From assembly GCF_003285015.1 (NCBI RefSeq), contig NZ_QMFB01000044.1, positions 21,867 through 62,662 on the forward strand: a stretch of 40,796 nucleotides of DNA, given 5' to 3'. Below are positions 11,004-20,301 of the stretch, in pieces (positions within the stretch are counted from its first letter, which is position 1; the number at the start of each line of letters is the position of its first letter). The translations under genes were made by a program, and so were the position numbers. The notes below the pieces were generated by a model. That model searched no databases and was not told the DNA's origin. It saw only the letters and a list, made by a program, of their open reading frames with translations. Source of the DNA: Paenibacillus contaminans. Lineage in GTDB: Bacteria > Bacillota > Bacilli > Paenibacillales > NBRC-103111.

Positions 11004-11474
11004 ATGCCACGTAAAGGTCCCGTAACTCGTAGAGACGTGTTGCCCGATCCGATTTATAACAGCAAGTTGGTTACTCGTTTAATCAACCGCATTATGATCG
11101 ACGGTAAACGCGGGGTTGCACAAACAATTCTTTATGATGCATTTAACGTAATCCGCGAACGCACTGGAAAAGACCCAATGGAAGTGTTCGAACAGGCTAT
11201 CAAGAACATCATGCCTGTCCTTGAGGTGAAAGCGCGTCGTGTAGGTGGAGCGAACTATCAAGTGCCGATCGAAGTGAAGCCGGAACGCCGGACATCGCTT
11301 GGATTGCGTTGGTTGGTCAACTACTCCCGCCACCGCGGTGAGAAAACAATGGAAGACAGACTGGCTTCCGAAATCATCGATGCAAGCAACAACACAGGCG
11401 CATCGGTTAAGAAACGTGAAGACACGCACAAAATGGCTGAAGCGAACAAAGCGTTTGCTCACTACCGCTGGTAG
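11004..11474 (+). CDS. rpsG: 30S ribosomal protein S7
   Basis: S7 (uS7) organises the 3' major domain of 16S rRNA and contacts tRNA at the E site. At 156 residues it has the standard bacterial length, beginning MPRKGPVTRRDVLPDPIYNSK and ending in the helix KMAEANKAFAHYRW. The ATG at 11004 follows AAAGGGGGATA. It lies between rpsL and fusA in the canonical str order, 40 bases before fusA. Confidence 0.98.
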   Translation: MPRKGPVTRRDVLPDPIYNSKLVTRLINRIMIDGKRGVAQTILYDAFNVIRERTGKDPMEVFEQAIKNIMPVLEVKARRVGGANYQVPIEVKPERRTSLGLRWLVNYSRHRGEKTMEDRLASEIIDASNNTGASVKKREDTHKMAEANKAFAHYRW

Positions 11475-11514
11475 GATTTAAGCCGACTACAATAGGAAGA
11501 AAGGAGACATGCAC

Positions 11515-13590
11515 ATGGCAAGGGAGTTCTCCTTGAAAGATACACGGAATATCGGGATCATGGCGCATATCGATGCCGGCAAGACGACCACGACCGAGCG
11601 TATCTTGTTCTATACCGGACGTACTCACAAAATCGGAGAAGTGCACGAAGGCGCTGCTACGATGGACTGGATGGAGCAAGAGCAGGAGCGCGGAATCACG
11701 ATCACATCCGCTGCTACTACGGCTCAATGGAAGGGCCACCGCATCAATATTATCGACACCCCGGGGCACGTTGACTTCACGGTTGAAGTTGAACGTTCCC
11801 TCCGCGTACTTGATGGAGCTGTAGGTGTATTCAGCGCTAAAGAAGGCGTTGAGCCTCAATCCGAAACCGTTTGGAGACAAGCGGATCGTTACGGCGTACC
11901 ACGTATTGCGTATGTCAACAAGATGGATATCATCGGAGCCGATTTCCTTAACGTAATCGCCTCGATGCGTGACAGACTGCAAGCGAATGCCGTAGCCATT
12001 CAGCTTCCAATCGGAGCTGAGAGCGATTTTGTCGGAATTATCGACATTGTCGAAGAGAAAGCGCACATGTTCAAAGATGATCTTGGTAAGGAAGTCGACG
12101 TCGTCGACGTACCTGCGGATTACAAGGACAAAGTGGCTGAGCTTCGCTTGGAGCTTGTCGAGAAAGTCGCAGAGCTTGACGAAGAGCTTACAATGAAATA
12201 CCTTGAGGGTGAAGAAATCACAATCGAGGAATTGAAACGCGCTCTTCGTAAAGGCGTTTGCGAAGTTAAAATTTTCCCTGTCGTTTGCGGTTCTTCTTAC
12301 CGTAACAAAGGCGTTCCGCTGATGATCGACGCTGTCGTTGATTATCTGCCGTCGCCGGTTGACGTTCCTGACATCAAAGGTACTTTGGAAGATGGAGCGG
12401 AAGCGATTCGCAAATCTGCCGATGATCAACCGTTTGCCGCTTTGGCATTCAAAATCATGACAGATCCGTTTGTCGGTAAATTGACATTCTTCCGCGTATA
12501 CTCGGGCGTTCTTCAATCGGGTTCCTACGTATTGAATGCAACGAAAGGCAAACGCGAGCGGATCGGCCGTATTCTTCAAATGCATGCGAACAGCCGTCAA
12601 GAAATCTCCGAAGTATATTCGGGCGATATCGCGTCTGCCGTAGGCTTGAAAGATACAGGTACAGGCGACACGCTTTGCGACGAGAAACATCCGATTATTT
12701 TGGAATCGATGAACTTCCCTGATCCGGTAATCGAGATTGCAATCGAACCAAAAACTAAAGTCGACCAAGACAAAATGGGGATTGCGATCTCCAAATTGAC
12801 TGAGGAAGACCCTACGCTTAGAGCGCATACCGACGAAGAAACGGGTCAAACCATTCTTGCCGGTATGGGTGAGCTCCACTTGGAAATCATCGTTGACCGT
12901 ATGCGTCGCGAATTCAAAGTGGAAACGAACGTTGGTAAACCGCAAGTTGCTTACCGTGAAACATTCCGCACTTCCGCTAAAGTGGAAGGAAAGTTTGTTC
13001 GCCAATCCGGTGGTCGCGGTCAATATGGACACGTATGGGTCGAGTTCGAGCCTCTCGAGGCAGGATCTGGCTTTGTGTTCGAAAGCAAAGTTGTCGGTGG
13101 TTCCGTACCTCGTGAGTACATCGCACCTGCTCAAGCCGGTATTGAAGAGTCCATGAAGAACGGCGTACTTGCCGGCTTCCCGCTCGTTGATATCAAAGCT
13201 ACGATCTTCGACGGATCGTACCATGATGTCGACTCCAGTGAGATGGCGTTTAAGATCGCAGGTTCGATGGCGCTTAAAGCAGCGAAGGACAAATGTAACC
13301 CTGTTCTGCTTGAGCCAATCATGAAAGTTGAAGTAACAGTGCCAGAAGAGTACATGGGCGATGTTATGGGTATGCTGAACTCCCGCCGCGGCCGTATCGA
13401 AGGTATGGATTCCCGCGCTGGCGCTCAAATTATCCGTGCAAAAGTACCTTTGTCCGAAATGTTCGGTTACTCGACCGTTCTTCGTTCCGGTACGCAAGGC
13501 CGCGGTGTGTTCTCTATGGAACTCTCCCACTATGAAGAAGTGCCTAAATCTATCGCGGAAGAAATCGTCGCGAAGAACAAAGGCGCATAA
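11515..13590 (+). CDS. fusA: translation elongation factor G
   Basis: EF-G is the GTPase that drives tRNA-mRNA translocation and, with RRF, ribosome recycling. The 691-residue protein has the GTPase motifs AHIDAGKTTTTE (about residues 17-28), DTPGHVDF and NKMD, followed by the usual domains II-V. I chose ATG 11515 (MAREFSLKDTRN) over the in-frame ATG at 11509 because AAGGAGA ends 7 bases before the former but only one base before the latter. This is the third gene from rpsL in the str operon, and tuf follows. Confidence 0.97.
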   Translation: MAREFSLKDTRNIGIMAHIDAGKTTTTERILFYTGRTHKIGEVHEGAATMDWMEQEQERGITITSAATTAQWKGHRINIIDTPGHVDFTVEVERSLRVLDGAVGVFSAKEGVEPQSETVWRQADRYGVPRIAYVNKMDIIGADFLNVIASMRDRLQANAVAIQLPIGAESDFVGIIDIVEEKAHMFKDDLGKEVDVVDVPADYKDKVAELRLELVEKVAELDEELTMKYLEGEEITIEELKRALRKGVCEVKIFPVVCGSSYRNKGVPLMIDAVVDYLPSPVDVPDIKGTLEDGAEAIRKSADDQPFAALAFKIMTDPFVGKLTFFRVYSGVLQSGSYVLNATKGKRERIGRILQMHANSRQEISEVYSGDIASAVGLKDTGTGDTLCDEKHPIILESMNFPDPVIEIAIEPKTKVDQDKMGIAISKLTEEDPTLRAHTDEETGQTILAGMGELHLEIIVDRMRREFKVETNVGKPQVAYRETFRTSAKVEGKFVRQSGGRGQYGHVWVEFEPLEAGSGFVFESKVVGGSVPREYIAPAQAGIEESMKNGVLAGFPLVDIKATIFDGSYHDVDSSEMAFKIAGSMALKAAKDKCNPVLLEPIMKVEVTVPEEYMGDVMGMLNSRRGRIEGMDSRAGAQIIRAKVPLSEMFGYSTVLRSGTQGRGVFSMELSHYEEVPKSIAEEIVAKNKGA

Positions 13591-13626
13591 AATAATACTT
13601 GTCCCTATTGAGGAGGTAGTTTAACA

Positions 13627-14817
13627 ATGGCAAAAGCGAAATTTGAACGCAACAAGCCGCACGTTAACATCGGTACTATCGGTCACGTTGACCATGGTAA
13701 AACAACGCTGACAGCGGCTATCACAACTGTATTGTCCAAAAAATACGGCGGCGCGGCTATCGCGTTCGACCAAATCGACAAAGCTCCAGAAGAGCGCGAG
13801 CGCGGTATCACAATCTCGACGTCCCACGTTGAGTACGAAACACCTAACCGTCACTATGCTCACGTTGACTGCCCAGGCCACGCCGACTATGTTAAAAACA
13901 TGATCACAGGCGCAGCTCAAATGGACGGCGCGATTCTGGTTGTATCCGCAGCTGACGGCCCAATGCCGCAAACTCGCGAGCACATCCTGCTCTCCCGTCA
14001 AGTAGGCGTACCTTACATCGTCGTATTCATGAACAAATGCGACATGGTAGAAGACGAAGAGTTGCTTGAACTGGTTGAAATGGAAATTCGCGATCTTCTT
14101 TCCGAGTATGAGTTCCCAGGCGACGACACTCCAATCGTACGCGGTTCCGCTCGTGAAGCTCTGCAAAACCCAGATGGCGAGTGGGCTCAAAAAATCGTTG
14201 AGCTGTTCGAGCAAATCGACACTTACATCCCTACGCCTGAGCGTGCAACTGACAAACCTTTCCTTATGCCTGTCGAGGACGTATTCTCGATCACTGGCCG
14301 TGGTACGGTTGCTACAGGTCGCGTAGAGCGTGGTGTAGTTAAAGTCGGCGACGAGATCGAAATCGTTGGTCTTCACGAAGAAACCAAAAAATCGATCGTT
14401 ACGGGCGTTGAAATGTTCCGTAAATTGCTTGACTCCGCTCAAGCAGGGGACAACATCGGTGCATTGCTTCGTGGCGTAGACCGCAAAGATATCGAGCGTG
14501 GACAAGTTTTGGCTAAGCCAAACTCCGTTAAACCGCACACGAACTTTTCGGCTCAAATCTACGTTCTGACTAAAGAAGAGGGTGGACGTCACAAGCCTTT
14601 CTTCACAGGCTACCGTCCTCAATTCTACTTCCGTACAACTGACGTAACTGGCGTTATCACTTTGCCAGAAGGTACGGAAATGGTTATGCCAGGCGACAAC
14701 ATCACGGTTACCGTTGAACTGATCGCTCCAATCGCGATTGAAGAAGGTACTCGCTTCGCGATTCGCGAAGGCGGCCGTACAGTAGGCGCTGGCGCTGTAG
14801 CAACAATCACTAAGTAA
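13627..14817 (+). CDS. tuf: translation elongation factor Tu
   Basis: EF-Tu delivers aminoacyl-tRNA to the A site as a GTP complex. It is 396 residues, with GTPase motifs GHVDHGKTTL (about 19-28), DCPGHADYV (about 81-89) and NKCD (about 136-139), followed by beta-barrel domains 2 and 3. The ATG at 13627 has GAGGAGGTAG before it. It is the last gene of the str operon, closed by a strong terminator. Only this tuf copy lies in the window. Confidence 0.98.
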   Translation: MAKAKFERNKPHVNIGTIGHVDHGKTTLTAAITTVLSKKYGGAAIAFDQIDKAPEERERGITISTSHVEYETPNRHYAHVDCPGHADYVKNMITGAAQMDGAILVVSAADGPMPQTREHILLSRQVGVPYIVVFMNKCDMVEDEELLELVEMEIRDLLSEYEFPGDDTPIVRGSAREALQNPDGEWAQKIVELFEQIDTYIPTPERATDKPFLMPVEDVFSITGRGTVATGRVERGVVKVGDEIEIVGLHEETKKSIVTGVEMFRKLLDSAQAGDNIGALLRGVDRKDIERGQVLAKPNSVKPHTNFSAQIYVLTKEEGGRHKPFFTGYRPQFYFRTTDVTGVITLPEGTEMVMPGDNITVTVELIAPIAIEEGTRFAIREGGRTVGAGAVATITK

Positions 14818-14842
14818 TAGAATTAGAAGCGAAAGCTTCTTG

Positions 14843-14884
14843 CATGCCCTTGCCGGACTTGTCCGGTGAGGGCGTGTTTTTTGT
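14843..14884 (+). terminator. terminator after tuf
   Basis: CATGCCCT (14843-14850) pairs with AGGGCGTG (14869-14876) with one G-T pair, and inside it GCCGGAC pairs with GTCCGG. TTTTTT follows. A separate hairpin, AGAAGC-gaaa-GCTTCT (14825-14840), immediately precedes it. Confidence 0.88.
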
Positions 14885-15021
14885 TTGAAGCAGCCGGAAA
14901 AGCGATACATAAGTGTCGGGATGCCGCTATTTTAGATGATGCAAACTTACAGTAAATCCGCCTTTTTGAGATTGTATTATATAGTAGATTGACGTTACTT
15001 TTATTGGGTGTTTATTTATGC

Positions 15022-15050
15022 TTGCAATTTGTTTTCATTTTTTATATAAT
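15022..15050 (+). promoter_or_regulatory. promoter of the S10-spc-alpha cluster
   Basis: TTGCAA (15022-15027), a 17-base spacer, and a perfect TATAAT (15045-15050), embedded in very T-rich DNA. Initiation near 15057 would give a leader of about 131 bases. The 370-base gap between tuf and rpsJ also contains the tuf terminator and the leader hairpin; a second TTGACG (14989) has only a poor -10. Confidence 0.78.
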
Positions 15051-15092
15051 AATGAGCGTTGGTCTGTGACGTTGCGATGAAGTGAGAGGTTG

Positions 15093-15130
15093 CTGATACA
15101 CCCGGCCCCTTTGCCATGGGAGGTTATCAG
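15093..15130 (+). promoter_or_regulatory. structured rpsJ (S10) leader hairpin
   Basis: CTGATA (15093-15098) pairs with TATCAG (15125-15130); inside, ACC pairs with GGT and CCC with GGG. The apical region contains CCCGGCCCCTTTGCCATGG. I recall a similar segment before rpsJ in other Bacillota, but no named leader family comes to mind with certainty. It ends 42 bases before the rpsJ ribosome binding site, and no T-run follows. Confidence 0.5.
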
Positions 15131-15187
15131 AGAATTTTCGCGGAGTATGTCCGATACAAAATTGGGCGATAGAAGGAGGGGACTCAA

Positions 15188-15496
15188 ATGGCAAAACAAA
15201 AGATTCGTATCCGTTTAAAGGCGTACGATCACAGAATTCTTGACCAGTCCGCAGAGAAAATCGTGGAGACGGCGAAACGTTCCGGTGCAGGTGTGTCCGG
15301 TCCGATTCCGCTTCCGACTGAGAAGCAAATCATTACGATTCTGCGTGCGGTGCATAAGTACAAGGATTCGCGGGAGCAATTCGAAATGCGCACACATAAG
15401 CGTTTGATCGACATTGTCAACCCGACACCACAAACCGTTGACGCGCTTATGCGTTTGGATTTGCCGTCCGGCGTGGACATTGAGATCAAACTATAA
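15188..15496 (+). CDS. rpsJ: 30S ribosomal protein S10 (also NusE)
   Basis: S10 (uS10) is a 30S head protein and, as NusE with NusB, binds boxA RNA during rRNA transcription antitermination. It is 102 residues, the standard length, beginning MAKQKIRIRLKAYDHRILDQSA and containing the long loop near ALMRLDLPSGV. The ATG at 15188 follows AAGGAGGGG. It is the first gene of the S10 operon. A boxA-like site lies at the far end of this window, in the rRNA leader. Confidence 0.98.
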   Translation: MAKQKIRIRLKAYDHRILDQSAEKIVETAKRSGAGVSGPIPLPTEKQIITILRAVHKYKDSREQFEMRTHKRLIDIVNPTPQTVDALMRLDLPSGVDIEIKL

Positions 15497-15534
15497 TATC
15501 GGAGTAGCAAACGTAAAGGAAAAGAGGTGTCAAC

Positions 15535-16161
15535 ATGACAAAGGGTATCTTAGGCAAAAAGCTGGGCATGACTCAGGTGTTTACGCCAGAAGGTAACGTG
15601 GTTCCAGTAACCGTAATCCAAGCAGGTCCTTGCGTGGTTCTGCAGAAGAAGGATTCCGAGAATGACGGCTACGAAGCCATTCAAATCGGCTACAGCGACA
15701 AGAAAGAAAAGAATGCGACGAAACCGGAAATCGGTCACGCTAAGAAAGCGGGCGCCGCTCCTAAGCGCTACATTAAAGAAATTCGTGGTGTTGAGTTGAC
15801 AGCATACGAGGTTGGCCAAGAAATTAAAGCTGATCTGTTTGCAGAAGGCGAATTCGTTGATGTAACGGGTATTTCCAAAGGTAAAGGCTTCACCGGTACG
15901 ATCAAAAGATGGGGACAATCCCGCGGTCCTATGAGTCACGGTTCGCGTTACCACCGTGGACCAGGTTCGATGGGTTCGATCCAAGCTAACCGCGTACCTA
16001 AAGGCAAGCACTTGCCAGGACATATGGGGAACGAAACGGTAACATTGCAAAACCTGCAAGTCGTTAAAGTCGATGCAGAGCGTAACGTTCTTCTGGTTAA
16101 AGGTTCTATTCCAGGCCCTAAAAACAGCTTCGTTACTGTAAAGTCGACTGTTAAAAAGTAA
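15535..16161 (+). CDS. rplC: 50S ribosomal protein L3
   Basis: L3 (uL3) is an early-assembling protein that reaches toward the peptidyl transferase centre with a long loop. The 208-residue product starts MTKGILGKKLGMTQVFT and has the conserved RWGQSRGPMSHGSRYHRGPGSMG-type loop (about residues 127-145). It lies 38 bases after rpsJ with AAAGAGGTG before its ATG, and it is followed by rplD in the usual S10 order. Confidence 0.98.
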   Translation: MTKGILGKKLGMTQVFTPEGNVVPVTVIQAGPCVVLQKKDSENDGYEAIQIGYSDKKEKNATKPEIGHAKKAGAAPKRYIKEIRGVELTAYEVGQEIKADLFAEGEFVDVTGISKGKGFTGTIKRWGQSRGPMSHGSRYHRGPGSMGSIQANRVPKGKHLPGHMGNETVTLQNLQVVKVDAERNVLLVKGSIPGPKNSFVTVKSTVKK

Positions 16162-16185
16162 GAAAGCAGGAAAGGAGGATTTCAC

Positions 16186-16809
16186 ATGCCAAAAGTAGCA
16201 GTATACAACGTGAGCGGAGCGCAAGTTGGGGAAATCGAATTGTCCGAAGCAGTATTCGGCATCGAACCGAACAAACATGTGCTGCATGATGCGGTTGTCA
16301 TGCAACAGGCTTCCCTTCGTCAAGGAACACATGACACCAAGGGTCGTTCTGAAGTTCGTGGCGGCGGTCGCAAACCGTGGAAACAAAAAGGAACTGGACG
16401 TGCTCGTCAAGGAAGCATTCGTGCGCCTCAATGGAAAGGCGGCGGTATCGTTTTCGGACCGACACCTCGCAGCTATGCTTATAAACTGCCGAGAAAAGTT
16501 CGCCGTTTGGCAATCAAATCGGCGCTTTCTTCGAAAGTCATTGCGAATGAAATCATCGTTCTTGATCAGCTGGCATTGGCGCAGCCGAAAACGAAAGAAT
16601 TCGCGAATATCCTTAATAACCTGAAGGTGGAGCGCAAAGCGCTTGTAGTCGCATCACAATTCGACGACAACGTGGCATTGTCCGCGCGCAACATTCCAGG
16701 CGTGAAATTTGTCAGCGCAGAAGGCATCAACGTTCTTGATGTTCTTGTACATGATAAATTGATCATTACGAAAGATGCCGTTCAGAAGGTAGAGGAGGTG
16801 CTTGCGTAA
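16186..16809 (+). CDS. rplD: 50S ribosomal protein L4
   Basis: L4 (uL4) lines the peptide exit tunnel through an extended loop, seen here as RGGGRKPWKQKGTGRARQGS (about residues 61-80). In enterobacteria L4 represses the S10 operon, but that mechanism should not be assumed here. At 207 residues it has normal length. The ATG at 16186 follows AAAGGAGGA. Its TAA overlaps the rplW start codon by one base, which suggests translational coupling. Confidence 0.98.
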   Translation: MPKVAVYNVSGAQVGEIELSEAVFGIEPNKHVLHDAVVMQQASLRQGTHDTKGRSEVRGGGRKPWKQKGTGRARQGSIRAPQWKGGGIVFGPTPRSYAYKLPRKVRRLAIKSALSSKVIANEIIVLDQLALAQPKTKEFANILNNLKVERKALVVASQFDDNVALSARNIPGVKFVSAEGINVLDVLVHDKLIITKDAVQKVEEVLA

Positions 16810-17102
16810 TGAAAAATCCTCGTGATATTATCAAGCGTCCGCTGATTACGGAGCGCTCCAGCGACTTGATGGCTAATAAGAAATACGTTTTTGAAGTTGA
16901 CATTCGTGCCAACAAAACGGAAATCAAGCAGGCGATCGAGCAAATTTTCAAAGTGAAAGTGACGAATGTCAACACATTGAGAATGCCTGCGAAACCTAAA
17001 CGCTACGGCCGTCATTCCGGTTATACGTCCGAATGGAAAAAAGCGGTTGTTAGCTTGAGTGCGGAAAGCAAAGAGCTCGAGTTCTTTGAATCGGTGCAAT
17101 AA
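16809..17102 (+). CDS. rplW: 50S ribosomal protein L23
   Basis: L23 (uL23) sits at the tunnel exit and is a docking point for trigger factor and SRP. It is 97 residues, beginning MKNPRDIIKRPLITERSSDLM. Its ATG shares an A with the rplD stop (16809), and its ribosome binding site AGAGGAGG is inside rplD. rplB follows 29 bases downstream. Confidence 0.97.
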   Translation: MKNPRDIIKRPLITERSSDLMANKKYVFEVDIRANKTEIKQAIEQIFKVKVTNVNTLRMPAKPKRYGRHSGYTSEWKKAVVSLSAESKELEFFESVQ

Positions 17103-17131
17103 GACTTCTGTGAAGTAAGGAGGGAAACGAC

Positions 17132-17962
<831 letters not shown>

Positions 17963-18004
17963 TTTACGATATTGCGTAAGGTTGGATGAAGGGAGGATTT
18001 ATCC

Positions 18005-18286
18005 ATGGGTCGCAGCTTGAAAAAAGGACCGTTTATTGACGGTTACCTGATGAAAAAAGTCGAAGTGATGAACGAGTCGAGCAAGAAGGTCGTCATCAAA
18101 ACGTGGTCCCGTCGTTCTACGATATTCCCACAATTCGTTGGGCATACGTTCGGTGTATACGACGGCAAGAAGCACGTTCCGGTGTATGTGACGGAAGATA
18201 TGGTTGGTCACAAGCTCGGTGAGTTCGCGCCAACCCGTTCCTACAAAGGTCACACGGACGACGATAAGAAAACCGGCAAGCGCTAA
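18005..18286 (+). CDS. rpsS: 30S ribosomal protein S19
   Basis: S19 (uS19) is in the 30S head, pairs with S13 and takes part in inter-subunit bridges near the A-site tRNA. The 93-residue product begins MGRSLKKGPFIDGYLMKKV and contains RSTIFPQFVGHTFGVYDG. The ATG at 18005 follows AGGGAGGA. It lies between rplB and rplV, the standard order. Confidence 0.98.
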   Translation: MGRSLKKGPFIDGYLMKKVEVMNESSKKVVIKTWSRRSTIFPQFVGHTFGVYDGKKHVPVYVTEDMVGHKLGEFAPTRSYKGHTDDDKKTGKR

Positions 18287-18327
18287 TACTGGCGCTGCCT
18301 CTGAAATGTTCGAGAGGAGGTACTACT

Positions 18328-18660
18328 ATGCAAGCAACTGCTAATGCAAGATATATCCGGATTGCTCCTCGGAAGGTTCAATTGGTTATTGATCTGATTC
18401 GCGGCAAGCAAGTCGGCGAAGCGATCGCAATTTTGCGTCACACGCCGAAAGCAGCATCTCCGGTACTGGAGAAAGTGTTGAACGCGGCGATTGCAAATGC
18501 CGAGCACAACCATTCGCTCGATCCGAGCAAGCTTGTGATTTCGCAAGCTTTCGTGAACCACGGACCGGTCATGAAACGGTTCCAACAACGTGCGATGGGC
18601 CGCGCAAGCGCCATTCGCAAACGGACTAGCCACATTACGTTAGTGGTATCTGAAAAATAA
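18328..18660 (+). CDS. rplV: 50S ribosomal protein L22
   Basis: L22 (uL22) contacts all 23S rRNA domains and its hairpin narrows the exit tunnel, where macrolide-resistance changes can occur. This 110-residue protein starts MQATANARYIRIAPRKVQLV; the tunnel hairpin reads KRFQQRAMGRASAIRKRTSH (about residues 81-100) without obvious insertion or deletion. GAGAGGAGG precedes the ATG. rpsC starts 13 bases after its stop. Confidence 0.98.
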   Translation: MQATANARYIRIAPRKVQLVIDLIRGKQVGEAIAILRHTPKAASPVLEKVLNAAIANAEHNHSLDPSKLVISQAFVNHGPVMKRFQQRAMGRASAIRKRTSHITLVVSEK

Positions 18661-18673
18661 GGAGGGATAACGT

Positions 18674-19336
18674 GTGGGTCAAAAAGTAAGTCCGATTGGA
18701 CTACGGGTTGGTATTATTCGCGACTGGGAATCGAAATGGTACGCGGAGAAGGAATACGGCACGCTTTTGCTTGAAGACGTCAAGATTCGCGAGTACTTGA
18801 AGGGTAAACTCAAGGATTCCGCAGTTTCCCGTTTTGAGATCGAACGTGCGGCTAACCGCGTTAACGTAACGATTCACACTGCTAAGCCGGGTATGGTTAT
18901 CGGCAAAGGCGGCGCTGAAGTTGAAGTTATTCGCGGCTACCTGACGAAGCTCACGGGCAAAAAGGTTCACATCAACATCTCCGAGATCAAAACGCCAGAT
19001 TTGGATGCGATTCTCGTAGCTGAAAGCATTGCGCAACAATTGGAGCGTCGCGTTTCGTTCCGCCGCGCTATGAAGCAAGCGATCCAACGCACGATGCGTA
19101 TGGGTGCTAAAGGTATCAAAGTTTCGACTAGCGGCCGTCTGGGCGGCGCTGAGATCGCTCGTACGGAAGGTTACAGCGAAGGTACGGTTCCGCTGCATAC
19201 ACTGCGTGCGGACATCGACTACGGAACTGCTGAAGCACACACGACATACGGCCGTATCGGCGTTAAAGTATGGATTTATCGTGGAGAAGTTCTTCCTACT
19301 GCGAAGAAGAAAGCTGCTCCGGAAGGAGGAAAATAA
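18674..19336 (+). CDS. rpsC: 30S ribosomal protein S3
   Basis: S3 (uS3) lines the mRNA entry channel and contributes to mRNA unwinding. The 220-residue protein begins MGQKVSPIGLRVGIIRDWES and has the KH domain with GMVIGKGGAEVE (about residues 74-85). The start is GTG at 18674 following GGAGGG; another GTG two bases earlier (18672) is out of frame. The tail is rich in Lys and Ala. rplP follows after 3 bases. Confidence 0.98.
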   Translation: MGQKVSPIGLRVGIIRDWESKWYAEKEYGTLLLEDVKIREYLKGKLKDSAVSRFEIERAANRVNVTIHTAKPGMVIGKGGAEVEVIRGYLTKLTGKKVHINISEIKTPDLDAILVAESIAQQLERRVSFRRAMKQAIQRTMRMGAKGIKVSTSGRLGGAEIARTEGYSEGTVPLHTLRADIDYGTAEAHTTYGRIGVKVWIYRGEVLPTAKKKAAPEGGK

Positions 19337-19339
19337 ATC

Positions 19340-19774
19340 ATGTTGGTACCTAAGCGTGTCAAACACCGGAAAGAACATCGCGGCAACATGAAAGGTCGCG
19401 CAAAAGGCGGTACGGAAGTAGCGTTCGGCGAATACGGCCTTCAAGCGATGGAACCGGCTTGGGTTACGAACCGCCAAATCGAAGCGGCTCGTATTGCCAT
19501 GACCCGTTACATCAAACGGGGCGGTAAAGTATGGATCAAAATTTTCCCTTCCAAGCCGATTACGCAAAAGCCGCTTGAAGTTCGGATGGGTAGCGGTAAA
19601 GGTAACGTTGAGAAGTGGGTTTCCGTCGTTAAACCGGGTAAAATTCTGTTTGAATTGGCCGGCGTAAGCGAAGAAATCGCGCGTGAAGCAATGCGTCTTG
19701 CCGCTCACAAGCTGCCGATCAAGACGAAATTCGTGAAACGCGAAGAATTGGGTGGTGAAGCAAATGAAGGCTAG
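19340..19774 (+). CDS. rplP: 50S ribosomal protein L16
   Basis: L16 (uL16) is a late-assembling protein that helps position A-site tRNA. The 144-residue product begins MLVPKRVKHRKEHRGNMKGRA and contains GSGKGNVEKWVSVVKPG. The ribosome binding site is the end of rpsC (GGAAGGAGG), only three bases separating the two genes. Its last 11 bases overlap rpmC. Confidence 0.98.
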   Translation: MLVPKRVKHRKEHRGNMKGRAKGGTEVAFGEYGLQAMEPAWVTNRQIEAARIAMTRYIKRGGKVWIKIFPSKPITQKPLEVRMGSGKGNVEKWVSVVKPGKILFELAGVSEEIAREAMRLAAHKLPIKTKFVKREELGGEANEG

Positions 19775-19961
19775 TGATATTCGCAACTTAACCACTGCTG
19801 AGATCGAACTGAAAATTTCCGGATTTAAAGAAGAACTCTTTAACCTCCGTTTTCAACTGGCTACCGGCCAACTGGATAACCCTACTCGCATTCGTGACGT
19901 GCGTAAAGAAATTGCTCGTGCCAAAACGATTTTGCGTGAAAGAGAACTGGGGATCGGTTAA
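19764..19961 (+). CDS. rpmC: 50S ribosomal protein L29
   Basis: L29 (uL29) lies beside L23 at the tunnel exit. The 65-residue helical protein begins MKASDIRNLTTAEIELKIS and contains LFNLRFQLATGQLDNPTRIR. I chose ATG 19764 because it matches the family N terminus; the GTG at 19752 in the same frame would add four residues and lies inside the GGTGGTG ribosome binding region. It overlaps the end of rplP by 11 bases, which suggests coupling. Confidence 0.96.
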   Translation: MKASDIRNLTTAEIELKISGFKEELFNLRFQLATGQLDNPTRIRDVRKEIARAKTILRERELGIG

Positions 19962-19992
19962 TCGACCAGAAACCTAGAGAGGAGGATGTACC

Positions 19993-20256
19993 ATGAGCGA
20001 ACGCAATGAACGCAAAGTACAAATCGGCAAAGTCGTTAGCGACAAAATGGATAAAACGATCGTAGTTGCCGTTGAAACGTACAAAAAGCATGACTTGTAC
20101 CACAAACGGATCAAATACACGAAGAAATTCAAAGCGCATGACGAGAACAACCAAGCTAAAATCGGGGACACCGTAAAAATTATGGAAACTCGTCCGCTGT
20201 CGAAAGACAAGCGTTGGAGATTGGTTGAAGTCGTAGAAGTTGCGGTAATTGTATAA
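19993..20256 (+). CDS. rpsQ: 30S ribosomal protein S17
   Basis: S17 (uS17) is a primary 16S rRNA-binding protein with an OB fold. This 87-residue product begins MSERNERKVQIGKVVSDKMDKTIVV, a family signature, and has YKKHDLYHKRIKYTKKFKAHDE. The ATG at 19993 follows GAGAGGAGGATG. It belongs to the S10 operon in usual order between rpmC and rplN. Confidence 0.97.
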   Translation: MSERNERKVQIGKVVSDKMDKTIVVAVETYKKHDLYHKRIKYTKKFKAHDENNQAKIGDTVKIMETRPLSKDKRWRLVEVVEVAVIV

Positions 20257-20301
20257 AAACAAAATGACTCGGAACAACAAGTTTGAAGGGAGGGTTATCG
20301 A

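Noticed and set aside
11407..13530. A 707-codon open frame on the minus strand opposite fusA (with similar long ones opposite rpoB, rpoC, tuf, rpsC and rplC).
   Set aside because: They mirror highly expressed genes whose codon bias removes antisense stops; the products look like no protein family, are rich in Arg, Phe and Asn in a pattern typical of shadow frames, and lack ribosome binding sites.
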